Below are positions 12,101-24,123 of a stretch of DNA of 64,000 bases, piece after piece. The notes under the pieces were generated by a model, which was given only the letters and a program-made list of their open reading frames with translations, was not told the origin of the DNA and searched no databases. The stretch spans positions 62,001-126,000 of the forward strand of contig WEDG01001010.1 in NCBI GenBank assembly GCA_017591395.1, given 5' to 3'. How positions within the stretch are numbered: position 1 is the first letter of the stretch; each line of letters opens with the position of its first letter. The position numbers and the translations under genes are program-made. The stretch is from Schistocephalus solidus (taxonomy: Eukaryota > Platyhelminthes > Cestoda > Diphyllobothriidea > Diphyllobothriidae).

Positions 12101-14389
12101 AATTTATGTGGACCGATCGAGTTTCCTTTCTACTAATTCACGCTGTGAGCCTATTTTCAGACCGAAGGACTGTTTTGTCGGAATAAGAAAAGTTAACTCG
12201 ATGTGCACAGAAAAAAAACCAACCTTGGCATCACACCGGATCCTCCCACAGTGTTAAATTCTACATTATCTAAAATATGTAGTTGGGACAAGCTAGTTAT
12301 GTGAATATTAAATGTCTTATTGTCTACTCCAGTTGCGCTCCATGGATTCCTGAAGGCCGACATCAATTCCAAGATTTGGACAAAATACCTGCATAACGAA
12401 TGTATGACAACACAGATGAACCTACTTACATTTATGTATTCAAATCTGGGGCTCGTTATTTGGAGAGTACCCGCCTTTTAAAGACTGTCAGCCAGCACCA
12501 GAGGCAAGGATTCGGAGAAATGGCCATTTCAAGCAACTCGTCCCTGTTAAACTTTTTTCATTAGTTCCTTATTCCGGGTTTTAGAAAAAAACTTCAGAAC
12601 CCCCATTCAATAGGTGATTTTTAGGGCAGATGTTACCGAAATCGGACGAAATATCAAAGATAGTTACTGAAACTGAAGGAACATTTTGCGGGCCTCTAAC
12701 TAAAGGAAATGTAAACAATCGTAGTCCGTGTTACAGTCCAATCAGTTTCGAATGTGGCTAACTATTTCCAGGTGCGTCCGACAAGGCACGTTATCCGAAT
12801 GACAGTACAGTAACTAAAGTTACAGAATGCTCCTGGTCCAAATCGCGGGTTCTACAGATCTGCATTCGGAGTATGCCGGAGTACCACCGACGTCCAGGTC
12901 AGGGGTTGAAAACGCGAACACTCATGTTTGTTTTCTAAAATAATTTTGGATGATTTGGAGCACATAAAAGGAGTAAATGAACAATGAACTTGGATCCTTA
13001 ATAGCGGATAACTTTTCTGCCAAACTAGAAAGTCTCAGTACCATCTACAGAGATCGCACCTTTCATAAATATCAACCAATATTTCCGAAAATTTCCTCGA
13101 ATTGAAGGATAGTAATGAGATCATGCAAAAAGCAAAGGGTAGAGCCGATTTCGTTCATGCATTTACCCTTATTTCGAATTGTTTGACCTAGTGTAAAAAG
13201 AAGTCTAACCCCAGTCCTTTCTAGCTTGATAAAAAGGTGTCGCCTATCTCATTTAGCCCTCAGAATCAAATTAACCAACTCATTCTGCAAGCCGAGCGTG
13301 GGCCGACGGCATCTATAAACAGCTCAAATTTCCTTTCCAATTATAATTCGCTGAATGTCCTATCGCAATCTTATTTCACGCTCGCCTTCTAAACCATAAA
13401 ATAATCAATCCGTCAAGTGAGAACGCATTTTATTACTTAAATACCCCATTTATACTGATAACGTTTAATAACTCCGCAGATGTGTTCATGCACCAGCTGG
13501 ATTTTTATTTAACGCGTGCTAGGTACACCACGCCGAAAGACGTTTTAAAATTAAGAACTTGTTTAATTCGCACACATGCTATGGCTTCGCTGGTGTGAAA
13601 ACCTGAAAAACGTCTACAAATCTAATAAGGCGTACAAGGTTTCGAAAATATTTTTACATTAGACTTGAGTAAGTCAGCTTGCAAGAGAAGGTCTGACTCT
13701 GGTGTGGCCTACTCGTCGCAGCGATTAGTTGAAAACTGTTGGCAACCCGAACGATCCACTTACTTGACATATATCGGTCCATTCAGTCATATATACTGTT
13801 ATGGAAACCGGAATCGGAGTGGAGTCGTGTCCTAAGGTGAAAGGAAGCCGTACCCACGCCCGGTACAGCAGGTCAAACCGATCGCGGAATGCGCGTTTTC
13901 AAACAGACAACCAATCAGTGTGCACTGCAGCAGCAAGCGCACTTGTGATGTATATACTAACGCCGGTCGAATATTCGAGTTCCCCGCGTAGGCATTCTTG
14001 AGCAAGAAACAACTTATCCCCGACCGATGAGTCATAGGTCAGAATGTGCTTGATCGCTCTTCACGACTGGCACGCCATACGTCGGAATGCTATAGAACGC
14101 TCTGAAGTCCGAATAATTAAGACTAGTTAAAAATCGTGAGTTGCAGACTGAGAATAAAGTATTTGCTCCCAGAACCCCATTTCCTTCTTTTCCATATATC
14201 CACCAGGATATAGCAGAGTTTCGCATAATCATCTTTATAGTTGGCACAAGGGCGACATAGTTTCGTTATCAGTGAATTCCATGATTCCCCCCGTCCAATC
14301 CCAGTTTCAATTACTTTTCAGGATATGGCTTAGTGACATCAAAGATTGATTTAATTACCAACGTAAGTGCTGGAATTACTCTGAAGCTC

Positions 14390-14530
14390 AGAGCCACAAT
14401 TAATCCCATGGCATGATTAATGGAAGGTTGGCTTGCCCGAAAAAGTGCCAGGGTTCGACTCCTACCTGGGCAAAATCTATCAACTGGTCGTTATAACGTG
14501 TAAAATTACTATTGCTTGAAAATATCTGTT
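14390..14530 (+). repeat. Dispersed repeat with B-box-like word
   Basis: Contains GGGTTCGACTCC near 14452, a good match to a Pol III B box, after GGTTGGCTTGCCCGAAAAAG. Parts of it (CACAATTAAT, CATGG, TATCAAC, TAACGTGTA) recur in the same order at 17790-17870. It does not fold as an intact tRNA by eye, so it is more likely a SINE relic. Confidence 0.35.
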
Positions 14531-15469
14531 TATGATATCGAACCACGTGGTTGTTATTCCACATAGGTGCTATGTTGCTAATGGGTGATAATAGGTTCAG
14601 AGACTGCTCTTAATTTTCACGCCCCGATCATTTATTTGGGGGACTAGAGGCTGGTGAAACACTTGATGATCCCTAATCCCATTTTAATCCTATTATGGGG
14701 GTGGTCATGTCTTAAGAAAAGGTGCGAAAGCGATGTCATCCACCAAGCCACGCACCACCTCAGGTAAGACTGTCATTTTAAAATAGGTTGGCAGTGGGCT
14801 GCTATATGAATAGTCCACACTATGGAGCGCAGGGCAGTGCAGTGCTTGCGGTCTGATGTATCCATAAAAAAGTGGCTGTCTGTCAAAATCAAATTTAATT
14901 TATCCTTTAGATTTAATGGGTTTCATGAAAAGCTGGGACATTAAGTCATTAAACACAGGCGTTTGCACATCAACTAAGAAGTTAACGATAAAGGTAACGT
15001 TCTTTTGGTGGACATAAGACCACGAATAAATCGAACAGAAATTGCTCATCCTATGCGTTACAGGATTCAGACCAGTTGTGTGACAAAGAGGGTTCGCATT
15101 TAGATGTCCTTCCCACAGTATTGTCACAAGAAACATGACTGAAAACGAAGAACCACCTAATTCCCCCAAGTGCAAATCTTGAGTTTCCATTGATCGTTTT
15201 CTGTGCCAGCGACAGTACAACGTAAGCTATGTCTGAGTGGTTTGCAGTTTGTGAAAATTATCGAGGTTCGACTAAGGAGAGAAATTTGGCTTTTCGCGTT
15301 TACCGTGTTTTCCCCTTACAAGATTCCACCAAACACGTATCCTTAATTTGAGATTCATTTACTTCTACGTAGCTGCCAGATTAAAAGTTATCCGAAAAGT
15401 TGTTACCAACTGTCCGTGTCACGGAAGGACAAGAAACCTCTCCAACACTGAAGGACAGGAGGGTAGGAA

Positions 15470-15833
15470 TGCCTTGTATGGTCGCCTAAACAGGACATGG
15501 GAATAGAAACCGTAATGCCCACTTAAAATAGGTGGCCTTGAGATAAATTTCAGGGACGATGAATGTTGCCGTGTCTTAACGCTAACACTAACCTTAACAT
15601 AAAACTAAACGGTAACCTTAATGTTAGCTTTCGCCCTGCCCTAAATCTAAACTCTACGGTTAACACTTACACGAAGCAAAACCTTAACACTTAGCCTAAT
15701 CCTGACCCTAACACTAAACTGAACCCAACCTTCATAATAATCCTAAACCTAGCTTCCCCTAATTCGGCGCCAAACCACGTGTATGGTTGGCGGTTCCTAT
15801 TCCCATGTCCTGTTTGGGTGGCCATACAAGGCA
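15470..15833. mobile_element. MITE with 44-bp terminal inverted repeats
   Basis: A 364-bp non-autonomous element. The left end begins TGCCTTGTATGG and continues AACAGGACATGGGAATAG. The right end is its reverse complement (CTATTCCCATGTCCTGTTTGGG, then CCATACAAGGCA) with only a few mismatches over about 44 bp. The interior from about 15580 to 15730 is made of degenerate CTAACC/CCTTAAC words, so a telomere-like array is part of the element. No open frame of transposase length is present. No clear target-site duplication was found. Related words occur at 3.95-4.15 kb. Confidence 0.8.
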
Positions 15834-15842
15834 GCCTTACCG

Positions 15843-15845
<3 letters not shown>

Positions 15846-15873
<28 letters not shown>
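15846..15873. repeat. (GA)n microsatellite
   Basis: About 14 GA dinucleotides, 12 bp beyond the right end of the MITE. Confidence 0.95.
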
Positions 15874-16269
15874 TAAGCACTTTAATGAAGATCTTGGGAA
15901 GCAGTAGAAAGGGGTATCCTGGTGCGGAAACATCGCTTACGTGAGTGCTCCGTTTCGTTTAGTGTGCACTACCAGTGGATCAATACTTTCGTGGTACTCA
16001 GAGCACTGCCATAAAATCACCCGTATTTGTGCACCCATAGACGTACATGGCTTAAAGCAAACAAAAGCAGAGAAACAAAACAGCAGCTCTACTGACTAGT
16101 GAGAGTGTAAAAACCATCAAAGCGGCTAAAGACCTTTTGACCCATGCAAAAGCAAAAAGTCCTGCGGGAAATTTAGGAGGTTTCGGCGGTTTCCTGCATG
16201 AGCACAGCTGGTTGAAAAGCATGCTCGAGGCAGTATCTGGAACTGATTTCGGCCCAACGTCTGTCTGAG

Positions 16270-16385
16270 CACAGTGACAGTCACGACATACGACAGTTCG
16301 ACCATCGTAGTCCGACGATATCCACCGTGTGCTCCGCAGCATGGTGATGCAGAGACGGTGACTTGCGTGTGGATTAGTTTTGAGT
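16270..16385 (+). repeat. LINE 3' tail fragment
   Basis: The words CCACCGTGTGCTCCGCAGCA and GACGGTGACTTGCG, then GGATTAGTTTTGAGT, match the LINE tail copies at 28.3 and 33.05 kb in the same order. It is truncated before the pyrimidine-rich part. Confidence 0.6.
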
Positions 16386-17779
16386 TAAAAATAACTTACG
16401 TCAAACGTTTTGTGAACCCTTCACTATCATATTATATTGACCTTGAATATCTACGAGCAGCATTAACTATAGTTGCAGGACATGACATAAACGAATATAA
16501 CTAATTACACGCCTCTCCTGTGTGTCAAAATGCCGCATATTACTTCTATCTACTGCCTTTGGTAACGACGCATCTCGCTTACAAAACCACTGCAGTTGGC
16601 AGCTCTGCGAAATAAAGGTTTCGAAATATTAGCATCGTACTCCTCCGGCAGTTCCACCATCCGACTAAAGTTATGTAGGACGGCAAGTCGACAGTGTGAA
16701 TTTACTCGTTTATATTTATACAGCGAGAACGCCAATAAACTAACCTTCCTGATTCTTACAAAACTGTTCCCATATCTGACAACAGTCACGTAACACTTGT
16801 GAAAAAGTCTGCATAGTAATAAAGGTTCCTGCAATTACATAGCGAGATGGAACAAAAAGCTAGCAGCTGTTGTTAGCCTTCAGTATGTGGAATCTAATCT
16901 GTCACCACAATTGCTTTCTGGAAGAGTGACGTCTATCCATTTATTCTGATGGCGGGGTGGTATAAGAACGCTCCAGTTATACCTTAAGACTCGGAATGAA
17001 CGCTCACTGAAATAGTGAAGTGCAATCCTGCGTTACTACTAACAACTACAACTGGACCGGAAGGACCATTCGTGACTTTGTTGGCGTCGTCAACCCGTCA
17101 AGCAGACATATCTAAAGCCCAGACTAGAAATTGCATGGCTTGAGGATGGGGAAGTTGCCTCAACTAACAAAGAACCGAATTCTGAACTCCGGATTTTCTG
17201 GTATAGGGTCGAAGTGTAGCTAGATGACGAAGGCATCTTGGCCAAAAAGTACCATTCAAGTCAATCCTGTCTTTATTTATATTATCACTCAATAGTTATT
17301 TAAGCTCATTGAGTTCGTCTGGTTAACGACCGGTGAAATTATGGATTGGAGCATGAGAACGTTAGCTAGCTGGCGACGCTTATACTCAAAGATAGACTTT
17401 TGATCGCAGGATCGCAAATGTTTCACGGGACCATTTACTTGCTTCTGCGTGGGCAGGCGACTGCCCATCCAACAGGAAATGAACTCTCTTCTCATATTAA
17501 TCAATTAATGCCGATAACCACTGGTACGTTATCGAAGGATATAAGAAGTTGCGCTAATAGTGCCAGTTGAAGATCATGAAACTTCTACTTTAACTAAACT
17601 TGGATAATGAAATTGCAAATTTTGCTGTTGAAACCTTTAACAAATCCGAAACACAGGCACAATCTTAGCCTATCTTCGAAATCACATTCTTCTGTCCTAG
17701 CCTTCTCAAGGGTAGGCTAGCTCCTACAATTATTTTTCAGGTTAGATTTTCTCGCATGAATGTGAGAAATAACCAAAAG

Positions 17780-17880
17780 CCGCAGGAGCACAATTAATTG
17801 CATGGTTCGCCTGAAAACGGCCCCCTACATGGAGTGACCTATCAACCCTGATGTAACGTGTAGTGTTCAGTTTCAAAGGT
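17780..17880 (+). repeat. Second copy of the 14.4-kb dispersed repeat
   Basis: Shares CACAATTAAT, GCATGG, a cctgaaaa-type word, TATCAAC and TAACGTGTA with 14390-14530, in the same order and at similar spacing. Divergence is high. Confidence 0.3.
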
Positions 17881-20310
17881 CTACGAGCTGACGGACAGTG
17901 CAGCAGTTAACTACTAATATGGGCAAGCAGTCCCAAAATAGTCTGATAAGATCATTGACCTGTTATGGTGCACAATCTAGGGTAATGTGGAGCAAAGATA
18001 GCGGCTGTATGATAATGGAAAAGCGGTGGTAGCATTTGGCGTAATTGCAGAGCTAGGCTGGATGGATGGTAATTCCGTTTTGCTTTCATTTACATTTGAT
18101 TATTTTCTTCAGAGAAGACAAATTCATTTTTCAGTTAGGTTTATAGAAAATGAACTTGAACTAATTGTCACCAGGAGGAATGGAAAATTCGTGTCGTGAA
18201 AAGTAGACTCACATGAAACGTAAAGCACACGAGAAACCTACAGAAGATCGGTCCTTTGCCTAGAGTACTACACGTTACAAAGCGCCCTAACATTACAACA
18301 TAAGAGAAGTAACTATGTTTGCGTTTATAAACAAGAAATTTATAGTGAATGCGAAAATGCATGAAGTCGTGCATCCCAGAAGCACTTTCTATCTACTAGG
18401 AAACCGATTTTTTCCATCTAGGTCTCTGAACTCTTCCTCAAGTTATTTTTTAGAATGTTAACAAGCGTAAGATATTCTACTCATGTTGGCTATAACAGCG
18501 TTATTATAAAAGCTTTATATGCGAGCCCTAGCTATAGCTCAAGCTAACGTCATATGTCTCATTGTACGTTACATATAGGAACGTCGACAGAACAATATAA
18601 GTTCACCTGGCGACCTACTTTAGTTTTAACTTAATTTTCCTATAAATTACGTCAGCTCTTGAAATGTGAAAATTATACAGCCGTACAGTAAATGCCCAGT
18701 TCTCTTTGATTTTAGGTTGTCCTAGGGAGTATGACTGATTGAATGAAGGCTCATTACCATAAATCATCTATTACTTCGGTATAGCCCTTTGTCTGTGCTT
18801 CGCTGCCATGAACAAAACTGCTCTGTGGATCTTAGAGCCGATGACTGTCAATGCCAAGAGGGCGATTGAATTTTGGTCTCTTTTTCAATGTTTTGACAGA
18901 AGCTTTTGGGAGCAGAACCCTACCATTCCGATGGGCACATTATTACCTGTACTAGAAGGTCCACTATGTTGCAAAACTGATATGACTATTTAACGTGAGC
19001 TTTCCACCAGAGGATGACCAGATCACATCTATGTTTAATTAATCGTCTCCTCGAATCAGCGTGTAAGTTATTTTCGCAATAGTTAGTAAAAGGGCATTAT
19101 TGTACTCGCTGTCCTATGACGCAATCGCTGTTGTATCACAACAGATCTCAATAAAATGTTCCTTTTCTTTAAATGGATCTAAGTAAAGCCATTCCTTACA
19201 TTGAATGACTTAACTTAAATGAACCGATTGTATCCAATTGAATACCCGAGTCCGGCAATTTGTTTTTCAGTTAAGTGGCGTTCGAAATTCGGGGTACATT
19301 CACGCCCGAGGAGACAGTCTTCGCAAAATAAAAATCGACTTACGTATAGTGATTTAATCCCGTACAACCTCGTATAAATTGGTACCACCGCCACCGCCAC
19401 CACCACCATTCACTTCTGCCCCCTACGCTGCAAAAAATAGCCCGAAGTGGTTAAGATAGGTCCACAAAGGATACCGGGCTATCATTCTTCGGAGTCCACA
19501 CTAGGGGAAAGTAGCCGCTGGGTCTGACCCTTGACCGCGGGGCATGAACTGTACTGGCTTGCCATGTCATGGGTCGGCGGTCGTCAAAATAAGAGCGGCC
19601 ATAGCCGATGCAAGTACAGGCGGAACGAATGGTAATTGAGGAATTCATTCGTTAGAAGGAATGCCGAAAGAAGGATGGCAACAGAGGTAGCCAGCTCTGA
19701 CTTATTTGACGTCACATGTCTGTTATGCTGAAATTCCAGGCGATAAAGACCTACTAGTGATGGCGCATAACCGAGAAATTAGAACTGGTTTCCTTGGTAT
19801 CCCGCCTATAGTACTTACGTTTGTCGCTATAAGGATCCTAGATTGGAGCACAAAGGTAAAATATCATCAGCATGTCTCTTTCGGCGATTGAACTAGTAAG
19901 GTGCCATTTCTACTTGGTCATTACTTAGTTCGTTTCAAATGACTAAACCCATAAGAGGGTGATTTAAAACATTCTCCTGAAAAAGGCAATAAATTACCGT
20001 TATTCTGCTCGCTGTAAAAGTGTTTAAAGGCAACTGAAGTTGGCCAGTTTTCGGAAAAAACGGATACCTGCACATACAGTGAGTTTTACTCCGACACTAG
20101 TAGGTTCGGTCAAAGTGATATTTCACCGTTTTTTTTCGACTGCCTAAACTCCAGCTTACTGAGACCGACAGACGGACTAATAACTGGCTAGTACCAGTAT
20201 GCGCTTTCTGTAGACGACGAGTTGCCACCATCTCAGTCAATCGGAACGCACGTGTGCATAACATTGATTTGCCGGGCGTCAGCCGCATTGTTTACAGTTC
20301 GCGGCCACGT

Positions 20311-20324
20311 GTGGCGGCCGCCAC
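20311..20324. other. Perfect 14-bp GC palindrome next to CACGTG
   Basis: GTGGCGGCCGCCAC is a perfect palindrome, overlapping an E-box-like CACGTG at 20306-20311. It lies in a CpG-richer patch of an otherwise AT-rich intron. It may be an internal regulatory site or just chance. Confidence 0.3.
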
Positions 20325-22913
20325 AGGGTTTTCAGTCGCCGACAGGCGGTGAGGCTTTCTGTAGTGGGTGAAGGGTAGGGATCTCGAAGGCTATTCGTCC
20401 CCCACCCCCTAACTCACCCACTAAAAAGTATTGATTTCTCTTCATCACTCTCCCATTGCGTTTTCAAGCCATGATCGCGAGGTGATTAGCCATAGTGTAG
20501 ATCGAAAAGTTGGGCGTCAGACAGCAATCGAATGAGAGTCTAGTACATGCTAACCCCGGGGTTCGACGGTAGGATACGATGACCGTGTAAACTCCGAGAT
20601 AGCAGCCGCTAATTGAGCGGTAAGTTGATTAAAGTTAGGAAGGGGTGCTCTTTCTCGCATTATACTCGAAGGAGAAGTCAAAACAACCGCAGTTGGGGTT
20701 TGGCTCAGTGACTAACTTGCAAAAAAGCTTTCGCGTCCGAGAAATCGGTCGATTTATCTTCAATTGATAAACCAAACCAAATGCATTTTCGTCGGTAAGG
20801 AGGAATCTCGCACAGCTCTCCTCTGATTTCATTCGCCGATTGAAAGGAGTATGGGACCGTGATTTCCGTGCGCAGGAAATTGCTGTTAGAGCGCACAACA
20901 CAAGCGAAAGCCCAGTGCAACTGCCAGTCAGTTAGTGATCGCCCCTCCCAGGGCATCCACAAACTCCTAGTGCTGTGAAGCGAAACGTGAGCATTTTTTA
21001 CCGGGTAAGGACTTCTCCGTTACGTCCGCGTTTAGTTCCAAACATTCCCACTTGCGATCTGGCGTATGTTTCTCTCAGTTACGAATGATAACCTACATCG
21101 CCCTAAATCTTCAAGCTCTGTTGGAAACACTGCCGTCCAAATTTTATGTGAAGAGGAAATTTGAAAGGAACCCTGTTAGTTGCAGTCTTCAGCTGAACCC
21201 GATTCCCTCTGTAAAACGTGTAACTTTTATATTCAGTGGAACCTCTAGTTACATAGGTCCTAAGAGGAGGGACGCAATTCAAGGAATGTTCATTTAATCG
21301 AAGACTTATGAGGTAGGCATATTTGTCATCACGTGAAAACGACTAAGTATGCAAAGATGGCATCTGTGCGCACACAAATTCTGCCTGATTCTATAACTGT
21401 TACTCAGGAGCTATATTATACTTCCTTCCTTTTTTTCCCATCACGATAAAGTGATCAAAATCCCTCGTCAGCCGCCCTAGTACAGTGAATTTTTCAGTTT
21501 GTCTTCCATCCATCTTCCAGCCGTAATTTTTTGAGGTAAACACGCCAACTTCCTTTGCCGATCGTAAAACGTGTCTAACCCTTCTCCCTTTTGATAACAG
21601 TCTTATGCAGATTTCGTGGTTACATTTCATTGTCTTGTGCGAAACGCTGCTCGTCCACCTTACTCAAACGCAGAGATGTATGCATTAGCCCAGACGGCCA
21701 CAGTCAGACAGCTACTACAGCTCTCTTCCTGACCTCGCCATGCAAAAGATGAACGGCGAGTATTTTATCTACACTAAAAAAAGAACGAAGTATTTTGAAT
21801 ATGTTTTGATCGGACACGGGGATGCATACTTCGCCAATCTAACTACAACGCAAGGCCACCCACAATACGGGAATGGTGGTAACAGAGGCCATTCGCGAAA
21901 GGAGGAGTGGTCTTCTTAAACACGTAAAAAGGAAAAAAATGATCGCATTTGCGCTGCATACTTTTTTTAATGAATTAACAAGGCACTTTTTAGAAATATA
22001 GTTCAGGGCGGTGTACCGTGCCGTATTTGCGTTTTTATTTTTGGTTATTAACGACGACTGCGTTCACTGTCTGGGTGTGGTACCTAAAACTATGCATCAT
22101 TTCAGATTTTGCCCAGCTTCGCACCAATAAAATGTTTACTGAAAGCAGTGAAGTGGCCTTTGGTGAAATAGGGATCAGCGCGTAGGAAGCGAGGCCTACC
22201 GAGGCTTCTTAAGCCTAGGATTATAACAATCGAATTGCACAGTTTGCCTTGGGGCGGGAGCTGCATTTTCTGATGAAGCCTTGCAGCTGAACGCTGTATA
22301 GACGTTCAGTTTGGCCTTGAAGCTCTTGCTTAGACCATCACGGTCGGTCAGTGAATGGTCATCTTCATATCTCATCACGCTTGTTGTCCCGAAAATGTTG
22401 AGGACACGCGTATAGTTGGTGGAGTATGTGCAAGTTATGCTTAGTTTGGATTCTTTTTCTGAAGAACATACAGAAATCCAAGCTACTGCATAATTTTGTG
22501 CTCAGACACTGATTTCGTAAGTGGATAACGACGCACGGATCAAGCAAGAGTATACATAATCGTAAGCACTAAAAACTGGAATATTCACTGACGGTTCATA
22601 AAGAGCGTCTAAAGTTAGAAGTTAAAGGAAGCAATGGTAATTTGATTAAATGATGCATCTTAATGCCATTTCCCAATGGTTCAGGTTTCTAATCTCTTCG
22701 CCATCAAAAATTAGCGCTAGCTGCATTGGACTTATACTAAATCCCCTGCTTGTCCTGAACTGCTGACCGCTCTCCTCACACTAGCTTGAAAAATTAGATG
22801 CGTGTTGCGGAACCGTTTACTTGAAGATGAGGAAGGTTGAGAACGTGGAACCTAAATCTGCCATTTTTGGGCTCTGACAGAGAGTATTCTCACTATGACC
22901 AACTGCGGAATGT

Positions 22914-22915
<2 letters not shown>

Positions 22916-23000
<85 letters not shown>
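22916..23000. repeat. (CT)n microsatellite
   Basis: About 85 bp of CT dinucleotides with one interruption near 22991. Confidence 0.98.
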
Positions 23001-23524
23001 AACTTTCTGCACTTTCAGTTTGCATGCCCGTAGATGATTACTATGCAATGAACCCTCATGTTATACCTACACGACTGGTATCTATTTCAGCGCATAGCTA
23101 CCGGTGCGCTTAAATATATAGTTTTAAGTCCTTTGCTTTGCTGTTATTACCACGAAAGCAGCAAAAAACAGCCAGAGGACTGCCTCGTCAGTGCCTTTCA
23201 TTTTATCAGATACTGATGTGGGTCCCAGTTAAAATTAAATACAACCCAAAATACGTGACAACCAAAAAGTCAGCCAGCATAAATTTACCTCACGGACACC
23301 ACTCACTTTTACAATTTGGACGATCGTGGCAAAAATGAAATGAATTGCTTCTTCTTATTGCAACCGCAAGGATGATTTACTTTATAAGCCATGCGGCAAG
23401 AAACATATTCCCTTTATCCGAGGAATTTAACTAAGCTTTTAACATTTGTGCTGGATGGCTATTTAGTTGACGTGGTTATAAGAAGTCTCCGTAGTACAGG
23501 TTGATTTGATCTAAATTTCAGGCG

Positions 23525-23640
23525 AGGATGGAGTTGGGGTTAACTTCAGGCCTAGAATAGTTTGGGTTAGAAGGATGAGTGTTAGGTTGGGGTTAAGGGT
23601 GCTGGATTTAGGGTTATTGTTATAGTTCAGGTTAGGGCTG
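23525..23640. repeat. Degenerate telomere-like TTAGGG tract
   Basis: Contains GGGTTAGAAGG, GTTAGGTTGGGGTTAAGGG and TTTAGGGTTATTG. It lies just downstream (gene sense) of the donor at 23804, inside the large intron. Confidence 0.5.
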
Positions 23641-23804
23641 ATTTTAAAGTTGGTACACGGAGCTTAAACACAGAGCCATTTCTTGCGCAGGAGTGCCTAG
23701 TTCCATGTCAAACTGCAAATCCCTGAAACAGTTTACAATCACGAGCACTGTGAGCTGTGGACAGCCCCGTATAATCCCACACAAATCGGCACACGAATGC
23801 TTAC

Positions 23805-24123
23805 CGTAGGAATCCTCCTGCCTGTAAGATTGCTGTTCCAGCGCAGGTGGACACTGAAGGGCGTAGAAATTGCTGTAGATATCGAAGGAGGGATAGGGCA
23901 CGGACTCGCTCATCAGCTTTGTTGGTAGAGAGCAGTTGAAGAAATCCACCGACTGACTATGATGCATTCCTGGGAAAAGGAAGTTGCAGGGGTCGGAAAA
24001 GGCCTCAGTCCCAGTGGTTGTGTCAGTGATGGTCTTTGAGAGAGTTTGGTGCGGTTCTGAGTTATCGGTTAAGAAACGGGACGCTGTCGCCGTAGGAATC
24101 GTCCAGCACGTCTCCAAAGTTGT
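23805..24123 (-). CDS. ETS-family transcription factor, first visible exon (5' part of gene missing)
   Basis: A 319-bp exon. The acceptor is a pyrimidine-rich stretch ending CACTTTAG; the donor is TCCTACG then GTAAGC, a strong site. It ends in phase 1, and its last G joins AT of the exon at 6242 to give Asp. In phase 0 it is fully open and encodes a Ser/Pro/Phe-rich segment such as NFLFPGMHHSQSVDFFNC and SVPYPSFDIYSNFY. No Pointed domain is seen. The first about 60 bp are also open in another frame (reading NFGDVLDDSYGDSVPFLNR then a stop). An alternative acceptor at TAACTCAG, about 65 bp inside, therefore cannot be excluded. No initiator exon was found upstream in the window. Confidence 0.62.

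Larger units (their letters stand above)
6243..23804 (-). other. Large intron of the ETS gene (about 17.5 kb)
   Basis: Bounded by the donor GTAAGC at 23804 and the acceptor at 6243, both phase 1. The stretches 6700-9060, 9190-14390, 16390-17780 and 17880-22900 hold no gene or repeat that I could recognise. A GC/CpG-richer patch at 7700-8340 contains G-runs such as GGACAGGGAAGGGGGAGGGG near 7905. Listed separately are a MITE, LINE tails, microsatellites and telomere-like tracts. An intron of this size could hide small exons that cannot be seen by eye. Confidence 0.65.
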
